Shown: in pieces, positions 1-5,600 of the stretch
How positions within the stretch are numbered: position 1 is the stretch's first letter
Layout of the letters: each line of letters starts with the position of its first letter
Assembly (NCBI GenBank): GCA_913054425.1
Contig: CAJXJG010000061.1
Span: 1-8,926, forward strand
Direction: 5' to 3'
DNA: 8,926 nucleotides
Origin: an uncultured Fidelibacterota bacterium
Lineage (GTDB): Bacteria; Fidelibacterota; Marinisomatia; Marinisomatales; UBA8229
The notes under the pieces: generated by a model
What the model was told of the DNA's origin: nothing
Databases searched by the model: none
Seen by the model: only the letters and a program-made list of their open reading frames with translations
Program-made: the position numbers and the translations under genes

Positions 1-749
1 CCAGCGGTGACTGTAATATCCTGATGACCATAATCACCGCTTTCCAAGCGGGCTGTACCTGAAAAATCACTGCCACCAGTCCGCATTGTTTGACGAACCA
101 CACCGGAGTTTGCACCACCAATATCTGCACTGTACCCGCCAGCTTCAACCGCAATTTCGGATAAGGCTTCCGGAATAGCTGACATAAGGCGCCCACTGTA
201 AATAGGGTCTTTAATGTCGGCACCATCAAGTGTGTAGGCAACTTCTTCTGCACGGCTACCGCGGATATGCAGTTCGCCGTTTTGAATTACAACACCGGGC
301 TGCAGATCCAGTATTCCTGTTACACTTCGGGATGCCGCATTTTGTATATCATCAGAGCTAACTATGCGGACAGAGTTTGTAGCGCTAGGTTCAATAAGTC
401 TTTTTTTAGCGACAATCAGAATTTCTTCACCTTCAATTATTGAAGTGATTAATTTAAATTTTAATTGGGTGGTTAAGCCTCCTCTAACATCAATATTAGA
501 TATAATTGTTGCCTTATAACCAATATAGTCTGCCCTAACACTGTATTTACCTATTGGAACATTTAGGATTACGTATGAACCATTATCCCCAGAAGCTGCT
601 CCAGAGGATGTTCCCACAATGATCACGTTCGCACCCGCTAAAGGCTCTCCATCTTCATTGGTAACGGTTCCGGATATTTTTCCACTTGTCTGAGCCAGAA
701 TCATTACTGGTATTAATAAGGTGACACCTAGTGTAAGTAACTTTTTCAT
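1..749 (-). CDS. TonB-dependent outer-membrane receptor, N-terminal part (cut by window edge)
   Basis: Read from ATG at 749 down to base 3 without a stop, this gives 249 residues; the beta-barrel lies outside the window. Residues 1-19 form a Sec signal peptide (MKKLL, hydrophobic core, cleavage likely at ILA|QT). Residues about 22-100 form a carboxypeptidase-regulatory-like beta-sandwich (SGKISGTV, GEPLAGANV, GSYVILNVPIGKYSV). A TonB-box-like stretch (EGEEILIVAKK, 107-116) follows, then a plug domain with typical motifs: ILDLQPGV, LHIRGSRAEEVAYTLDG and NSGVVRQTMRTGG. In this family the protein sits in the outer membrane and imports a ligand using TonB/ExbBD energy; the ligand cannot be told from this part. 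AGGAG at 758-762, 8 nt before the ATG, supports the start. The upstream gap holds a CRP-like palindrome. No SusD partner gene is visible, but it could lie beyond the edge. Confidence 0.93.
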   Translation of the reverse strand, partial: MKKLLTLGVTLLIPVMILAQTSGKISGTVTNEDGEPLAGANVIIVGTSSGAASGDNGSYVILNVPIGKYSVRADYIGYKATIISNIDVRGGLTTQLKFKLITSIIEGEEILIVAKKRLIEPSATNSVRIVSSDDIQNAASRSVTGILDLQPGVVIQNGELHIRGSRAEEVAYTLDGADIKDPIYSGRLMSAIPEALSEIAVEAGGYSADIGGANSGVVRQTMRTGGSDFSGTARLESGDYGHQDITVTA

Positions 750-870
750 ATTCTTATCTCCTGAAAATAGTTAAGAATTAATATAGACCTGTTTTTGAAA
801 GGTTTTTGTTAATCAAAATATTGAGTATAATTTTTTTGAGCATATACCTAGTTTACTAAATTGGAGTGAG

Positions 871-900
871 AAGGTAAAACAACTATTTCACCGGTGTCAA
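871..900 (-). promoter_or_regulatory. Candidate promoter of the TonB receptor gene
   Basis: On the minus strand a perfect TTGACA lies at 900-895, followed after 17-18 nt by a poor -10 (TTACCT or TACCTT, 871-877). It is 8 nt downstream of the CRP-like palindrome, and a weak -10 suits an activator-dependent promoter. The implied leader would be about 115 nt. An alternative -10, TATACT at 824-829, has no good -35. If the host uses a Bacteroidota-type sigma factor, these E. coli-style boxes may not apply. Confidence 0.35.
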
Positions 901-908
901 CAAAAAAA

Positions 909-924
909 TGTGATTTTGATCACG
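909..924. promoter_or_regulatory. CRP/FNR-family operator palindrome
   Basis: The sequence TGTGATTTTGATCACG contains the perfect arms GTGAT-N4-ATCAC. It differs from the CRP core TGTGA-N6-TCACA at only the last base, and an A-run flanks the left arm as in strong CRP sites. It lies 160 bp before the receptor ATG and after the metalloprotein gene's end, so the receptor is the likely target. Further TCACA half-sites occur at 939-943 and 951-955. The regulator could be CRP, FNR or a relative; base-specific choice cannot be made from the site alone. Confidence 0.6.
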
Positions 925-959
925 TTGTTTTTAGAGTGTCACAATATCATTCACATAAA

Positions 960-976
960 ACGAAATCAAATTTCGT
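960..976 (-). terminator. Short rho-independent-like terminator after the metalloprotein gene
   Basis: A 7-bp perfect stem ACGAAAT/ATTTCGT with a 3-nt loop lies 14 bp past the stop codon of the metalloprotein gene. On the minus strand it runs straight into TTTTA. The stem is AT-rich and the U-tract short, so efficiency may be modest, but position and polarity fit. Confidence 0.45.
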
Positions 977-989
977 CGAACATAATTTT

Positions 990-1553
990 TCACAATAAAC
1001 CAACGCCATGAGATTTTACCCGCCTTGCTAATCCTTTTGCATCTCCTGTAATTTTGTTTAATTCTGTCCAGAACGCTTTACCGTGGTTTTTATGCTTTGT
1101 GTGTACCAGTTCATGCAGAATCACGTAATCCATCAGTTCTGCCGGTAGTAAAACCAGTTTAAGGTTAAGATTGATGTTGTTCTTGGCTGAACAGCTCCCC
1201 CAGCGGGTTTTTTGCTGCCGGATGAACACCTTGTTATATATATAGCCGTATTGGTTTGACAGTTTCTTTAGACGGGTACATAAATTGTCTTTTGCCTGGG
1301 GGATATTGGATATTTCCCCTATTTTGCCGTTTTTCTCCATCAGTGCTTTCTGGTGTTGTTGCTGATGAATAATCCAACTGGATTTAGACTCAGCAAAGCG
1401 GACAGCCCTGCGGAATGATACTCCTTCTGGAACGGCTACGCGAACACCAGCCAGCGGTCGAACATTTATAATTAAACGCTGCGCGCGGAAACTACGTTCA
1501 AAAATAACCGGACCTATCTCCCGGAACTCTACAGTTTTTTGTGATTGAATCAA
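990..1553 (-). CDS. YgjP-family (DUF45) zinc metallopeptidase-like protein
   Basis: This 187-residue protein carries the two hallmarks of the YgjP/DUF45 (SprT/M48-like) zincin family. These are RWGSCS at 117-122 followed by the NINLN strand, and HELVH at 147-151 in the context HELVHTKHKNHGKAFW. His147 and His151 should bind zinc, Glu148 is the catalytic base, and His157 (less likely His154) is the expected third ligand. Length and domain order match complete family members, which are cytoplasmic and have no signal peptide. The biological substrate of the family is poorly defined; some members are annotated as metal-dependent hydrolases, and E. coli YgjP has been reported to hydrolyse nucleoside triphosphates. 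Translation starts at TTG: AAGGAA at 1562-1567 sits 8 nt before it, and an in-frame TAA a few codons upstream excludes a longer form. The gene lies between two terminators and is probably monocistronic. Confidence 0.9.
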   Translation of the reverse strand: MIQSQKTVEFREIGPVIFERSFRAQRLIINVRPLAGVRVAVPEGVSFRRAVRFAESKSSWIIHQQQHQKALMEKNGKIGEISNIPQAKDNLCTRLKKLSNQYGYIYNKVFIRQQKTRWGSCSAKNNINLNLKLVLLPAELMDYVILHELVHTKHKNHGKAFWTELNKITGDAKGLARRVKSHGVGLL

Positions 1554-1561
1554 TAATATAA

Positions 1562-1567
1562 TTCCTT
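1562..1567 (-). promoter_or_regulatory. Shine-Dalgarno site that fixes a TTG start
   Basis: AAGGAA on the minus strand lies 8 nt upstream of the TTG at 1551-1553. With the in-frame stop just upstream and no ATG or GTG nearby, it makes TTG the best initiation codon for the metalloprotein gene. Confidence 0.65.
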
Positions 1568-1638
1568 ATCTAATTTAAATCAATAACGAACTTGCTTCTC
1601 TGGAAAAAATCCTTGATATGATCCCCCAGGCTGAATGC

Positions 1639-1667
1639 AAACAGCCCCCTGATTCAGGGGGCTGTTT
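1639..1667 (-). terminator. Strong rho-independent terminator after the cold-shock gene
   Basis: A 13-bp perfect stem (AAACAGCCCCCTG / CAGGGGGCTGTTT) encloses a 3-nt loop. Five consecutive G-C pairs plus others make it by far the most stable hairpin in the window. Each arm ends in TTT on its own 3' side, so it could work on both strands. The genes here are all on the minus strand, so its job is to end the cold-shock transcript, about 70 bp past that stop codon. Confidence 0.8.
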
Positions 1668-1678
1668 AGGATATATCC

Positions 1679-1727
1679 AAAAAGCCAAGAAAGAGGATTG
1701 AAATACATTCCCCTCTACTTTTTAGGC
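1679..1727 (-). terminator. Possible weaker first terminator of the cold-shock gene
   Basis: Just after the cold-shock stop codon, minus-strand RNA can pair GCC (1727-1725) with GGC (1686-1684), and AGAGG with CCTCT (1716-1712 with 1696-1692, in either reading). An A-rich/T-rich internal stretch lies between these two stems, and a TTTTT run (1683-1679) follows. The stem is imperfect with a large loop, so this is a weak candidate, placed before the strong hairpin at 1639-1667. Confidence 0.25.
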
Positions 1728-1734
1728 AGTTTGA

Positions 1735-1947
1735 TTATTGGGGGATTACATTTACCGCGCAAGGACCTTTATCGCTTGTACCAACTTCAAAATCAACAGC
1801 TTGGCCATCCTTGAGGGTTTTGAATCCTTCCATTTTAATTTCACTCATGTGAACAAATAAGTCTTTTCCACCATCTGATGGGGTTATAAATCCATATCCT
1901 TTAGAATTATTGAACCACTTAACTGTTCCTTGTGTTGCTTCACTCAT
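1735..1947 (-). CDS. Cold-shock protein, CspA family
   Basis: This 70-residue protein is a single cold-shock domain of standard family length. The signature [11 protein letters not shown] (11-21) holds RNP1 (KGYGFI, 16-21), and DLFVHMS (29-35) holds RNP2. The nucleic-acid-stacking residues Trp11, Phe20, Phe31 and His33 are all present. Family members bind single-stranded RNA and DNA in the cytoplasm and melt mRNA structure, in the cold or constitutively. Which kind this is cannot be told from the protein. AAGGA at 1957-1961, 9 nt before the ATG, fixes the start. The gene is isolated between terminators, and its upstream gap contains a structured leader that could regulate translation. The organism may carry other paralogues, so no specific csp letter is assigned. 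Confidence 0.96.
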   Translation of the reverse strand: MSEATQGTVKWFNNSKGYGFITPSDGGKDLFVHMSEIKMEGFKTLKDGQAVDFEVGTSDKGPCAVNVIPQ

Positions 1948-1986
1948 TTATTATTTTCCTTCACTTTATTTACTATCTTTTACTCT

Positions 1987-2036
1987 AAGGTGGATAATAT
2001 ACACACCTTCTGCTCCCCTAAGGGAGGGTGAATATA
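1987..2036 (-). promoter_or_regulatory. Structured 5' leader of the cold-shock gene with competing stems
   Basis: In minus-strand RNA, stem 1 pairs CTCCC (2026-2022) with GGGAG (2017-2013) and, below a one-sided 5-nt bulge, CACC (2030-2027) with GGTG (2007-2004). TATA pairs (2036-2033 with 2001-1998) can extend it. Stem 2 pairs AAGGTG (2009-2004) with CACCTT (1992-1987). Both stems need bases 2004-2007, so they cannot coexist. Long leaders with alternative folds control E. coli cspA; this one is not homologous by eye, and regulation is inferred. Confidence 0.4.
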
Positions 2037-2077
2037 CAATAATCCGCGCTATCTCCAAGTATTTTTTTATATTACCC

Positions 2078-2106
2078 GAAATACACAGAATCTTAAGGAA
2101 TTTCAA
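2078..2106 (-). promoter_or_regulatory. Candidate promoter of the cold-shock gene
   Basis: Minus-strand TTGAAA (2106-2101) is followed after 17 nt by TATTTC (2083-2078). It lies after the terminator at 2132-2162 and before the leader hairpins, giving a leader of about 120 nt, in the range usual for cold-inducible csp genes. The -10 match is poor and a nearby TAATAT would serve as well, so the exact position is uncertain. Confidence 0.25.
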
Positions 2107-2131
2107 ACTGGTGGTTGGGGTAAGTGCAATT

Positions 2132-2162
2132 AAACCAAAAACCCCTCGATCCGACGGGGTTT
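2132..2162 (-). terminator. Rho-independent terminator after the 104-residue gene
   Basis: AAACCCC (2139-2145) pairs with GGGGTTT (2156-2162), and the stem continues as TCG/CGA past one unpaired C, closing a 3-nt loop. On the minus strand the stem ends in TTTTT, then GG and TTTA. It lies about 50 bp past the stop of the 104-residue gene and separates the upstream gene group from the cold-shock gene. Confidence 0.7.
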
Positions 2163-2173
2163 GATAAGATTTA

Positions 2174-2193
2174 TTCTCATTTTGGAATGAGAA
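2174..2193. repeat. Perfect 8-bp inverted repeat between stop codon and terminator
   Basis: TTCTCATT and AATGAGAA flank a 4-nt loop, forming a clean stem-loop 12 bp upstream of the terminator. No U-tract follows on either strand, so it is more likely to stabilise the 3' end of the transcript or bind a protein than to terminate. No second copy is visible in the window. Confidence 0.5.
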
Positions 2194-2212
2194 CCTATAT
2201 CCTTTAATTAAA

Positions 2213-2527
2213 TTAAACTCGAACCAATCCTCTGTTTTCTAATTCCTTTAAACACTTTTCGAATATTTTTTTGCTGTCATCAGGTTCAATCCCCTCCATT
2301 GCATCATCTATCTTTTTTGAACACCTGAGTTTTACTTCAAGCATTTCTCCAGATTCGTCATCCAGCATTTTGAAATCTTTGACCTTACTGATTACAGTAT
2401 CCCCCTTTCCGAATTCCCCGTTCGAATATTGTTTTTCAAGTGAAAGCATTTCATATATAAAAAAATCGTATTTAACCCCGTTTGTTATCGTTTTTCTTTT
2501 GGTGACATTGATATCATCATATAACAT
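2213..2527 (-). CDS. Hypothetical 104-residue acidic/basic cytoplasmic protein
   Basis: I do not recognise a family. The protein has no signal peptide or membrane segment and is rich in charged residues. It has an N-terminal half with likely strands and a helix (YDFFIYEMLSLEKQYSNGEF), a middle part with KVKDFKMLDDESGEMLEVKLR resembling a beta-hairpin around an acidic turn, and a C-terminal helix (DSKKIFEKCLKELENRGLVRV) ending in a hydrophobic-basic tail. The C-terminal helix and strand loosely resemble the end of a winged-helix fold, but no sequence motif confirms this. It is probably real: AAAGGA at 2535-2540 lies 7 nt before the ATG, an extended -10 lies upstream, and a hairpin and terminator follow its stop. 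It sits 99 bp downstream of the giant repeat gene and may be co-transcribed with it. Confidence 0.72.
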   Translation of the reverse strand: MLYDDINVTKRKTITNGVKYDFFIYEMLSLEKQYSNGEFGKGDTVISKVKDFKMLDDESGEMLEVKLRCSKKIDDAMEGIEPDDSKKIFEKCLKELENRGLVRV

Positions 2528-2563
2528 TGTACTATCCTTTATAAGGTTTTTTCTGCACTAATA

Positions 2564-2571
2564 ATCATACC
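2564..2571 (-). promoter_or_regulatory. Candidate extended -10 promoter for the 104-residue gene
   Basis: On the minus strand TATGAT (2569-2564) is preceded directly by GG in the context TTGG, similar to an extended -10. It would start RNA about 30 nt before the ATG. No good -35 is present at 17 nt. It may provide transcription independent of the upstream giant gene. Confidence 0.35.
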
Positions 2572-2626
2572 AATTTAATTGAAATAAGTTTTAAAACTAA
2601 TAAAAAATAAAACCATTTTCTCTTTT

Positions 2627-5600
2627 TTATTTATAAAAATCCAATAATTGTACTTCTTGGATGATAGCAGAATTTCCAATATTTCCTGCCCTATCAACTC
2701 CCTGGATTGTCAAAGAATAAATTTCTCCAGTTTTTAATTCAGATTGATTGTGAAGAACTATTTTAAAATGATCTCCACTGGCCAATTCTTCTTCAATCAT
2801 ATCAATCTTTTTTGAATTGGAAATAAGAAAATTAAAAAATGAGAGTATAAATCCAATTGGATTCAAAATACCATATTTTTTGTCCTTTCTCTCCCAAATA
2901 ATTTTGCCTCCGCTAAGATCTTCAGAAAGAGAATAACTTATACCGGTACCATACACTATTTCATTGTTGGCGGGAGCTAAGATAATTATTTCCGGTTTTT
3001 CATTATCAAATAATACTCCACTCACTACAGTAGATTGTGAAAGATTACCCGCTAAATCTACACCTTCAAACTGTATTTCATATACTGATCCGCTATTCAA
3101 TATAATATTGTTCATGGGAAGTTTTTTTGATTTCTGGCTTTTCCTCAGTTCATATCCTAACAATTGAATCAATCTTGGAGATTGCTCATCAAACATACCT
3201 TCCGTTTGAGTGCAAATAAATTTCCCCTCTTTTAATTCTTCTGAAATGTTATAGGCAAATTCAAATATGTTTATTGCAGAATTAGTTGTCGGATATTTAA
3301 CCTCAAATTCCGGAGGAGTTCCATCATATTCAATTTTTTTACGTTCTATTTTTGAAATATTTCCTGCCAAATCGGTACCCGAAATAATAAGGAGATTATT
3401 TTTCCGTTCTATTAAAACATTTTTTGGTAGGCTACCCAGTGTATGAGTACCTGCGGTTAAATGTCTCCTTCCCAGTTCAATAATAAATTCTTTTCTTCTT
3501 CCATAAATCCAAGATACTGAACCTGCCCTTAATTCTTCGTTGATAGTGAAAGAAATTTCTCCGGAATTCGTAAGTGAGTTCGTTTCCGGAAACACTTCAG
3601 TTATTTCAGGACTGGTAATATCATATACCACTTGTGATACAGGGTAGACATCAGCCTGGTTACCGGCATAGTCAATACCGGTAAACTCAATCAGATAATT
3701 TTTATTTTCTTCAATGAAAAGGAATCTTTTTGATACTTTAATTTCGTGTACTCCTTTAATGAGCTCTTCACTGTTTAAATCCATTGAGTAAAACACTGCT
3801 GTGTCTTGTTCTGGTAAATACCATAAAAGGCTTCCTCTCTGTAAACTTTCACTTACTGTGTAGGATATCAAGGAATTAAACCTGGTACTGTCTCTGGGCA
3901 GCACTTCATAAAACTGAGGTGATGTGATATCAAAAGTTACATTTGAAACAATGATTGAATCCAAATCATTACCAGCCAGGTCCACAGCTGTAAATCGTAA
4001 TGTATAAATTGCGCTGTCCCTTAGTACAGGAGAATTAGCCAGGGTTATATACACTTTTTCCCCTTTTGTTAACTCGTCATTTATCAAGGGGACCAAATGG
4101 GGCGCAGATAGATCAGTCGGACCTCCTGTCTGCTCCCAGATAAATTCGCCAGACTTAAGCGTTTCATTCAAAAAATAACATACTTTTGTATTATTAATAA
4201 ACTCTTCTTCGATTGGAGAAATCAATTTGACTTTTGCCGGTATGCTGTCAAAATAAATGCCTTCCACTGAAGCGATATTAGAAATATTACCCGCAAGATC
4301 AATCCCTGAAAGATTTATATGATAATTTAAAACATCTTCAAAAAGATAGAAGTTTACCAAATCAATAAAATGCTCCCCTCTCTCTAAAAATTTATCCGCT
4401 AAATTTATATGATGAAGGGGCTCCATGGCATCAGATAAGATGTCAATTGTGCAGGCTGACAACCGCTCGTTTGTTGAATATTTAATCTCTACTTTTTCAA
4501 GGTAAAGATTTTTTTCCGGTGGATTGATTGCAAGAATTGGTTTTGAAATGTCGAAGTGAACATTTGGTATGCGTAAAGGCACACTAATATTACCCGCTTT
4601 ATCAACCCCTTCAATGGTCACGCTATAGATTGTACTATCTACAAGGCCGCCATTTTCAATTTTCTTCATTCCTGCTGGAACAAATTGATCAGCACCTGCG
4701 AAGCGAAGGTCTTCTTCAGAAAACTTTACGAGAATTGTGTCTGCAAACCCAGTCAAAAGACTGTCCGGAGTCCAAATTAAAGTTGCAGAACCTACATACT
4801 CACTGACATCAAAGCTGATTTGGGGTTTCTTGAGGTAAGGATCAATAGATAAAGAGATCTTTGGCGCAGTGAAATCAAACGTAATACTATCTTGGGATGC
4901 AACACGCACATTGCCGGCAGAATCCATTGCAGTGATAACAAGATTATTAAGGGTGCCGTCAACTATACCAGAATCAAATGATATAGAACCAATATGAGAA
5001 CCAATGGTGAGAAGTTCATCACCAAAATCTGAAAATGCAACCGTATCACCCTGCATATTCATCAAGGCATATGATCCAACCATTAAATCTTCACTGATTG
5101 AAAACTCAAAACTGTCAGATTTTACAAATGATTTTTCTTCGGGAATTACATCAGAGATTATTGGAGAAGAAATATCAAAAGTTACGTTAAACAGTTCCAA
5201 AATATTCGCTGAATTCCCAGCCAAATCATCACCTGACAATTCAACTCGATAATTACTGCTGTCACTTAAAAAACCATAGTTATTGAAAGACACGGCATCA
5301 TGCCTTCCCTTTGATAACATTTCTTCACTAAAGGTTAATAAATGTGGTGATTGTGAGTCCGATTTACCATCAACCTGAATAAAGTGTACTGCTCCTTTTT
5401 TTAATTCCTCGCTCACTGAATAGAACAGGCCAACTGCATTGATGTATGAATTGCTTTGCGGTAGGACGTTGGAAAAGACCGGAGACGAAATATCAAAAGT
5501 AATATCTTCAATATGGACAGAATCACTTTTATTCAAAGCAAGATCATAACCCGTAAATGTTAGCTTATATTGAGCACTATCAACTAAAGTCAGTGTACTA

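Noticed and set aside
1639..1667. Inverted repeat as an insertion-sequence end or attachment site
   Set aside because: No transposase, target duplication or second copy is nearby; position and G-C-rich stem with TTT ends fit a terminator.
1910..2164. Open frame of 84 codons on the plus strand
   Set aside because: It overlaps the cold-shock start, runs through the leader hairpins and both arms of the terminator, and has no protein-like composition or ribosome site.
2271..2561. Open frame of 96 codons on the plus strand
   Set aside because: It is antisense to the 104-residue gene and is a serine- and phenylalanine-rich mirror of its lysine- and acid-rich codons; the minus-strand gene has the start and stop signals.
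2572..2626. Terminator directly after the giant gene
   Set aside because: The gap has only AT-rich sequence and the short palindrome GTTTTAAAAC, without a stable stem followed by a U-tract.
2627..2760. Type IX secretion sorting domain at the end of the giant protein
   Set aside because: The C-terminus is the end of an Ig-like unit plus SAIIQEVQLLDFYK; it lacks the usual extra 70-80-residue domain with its typical final strands.
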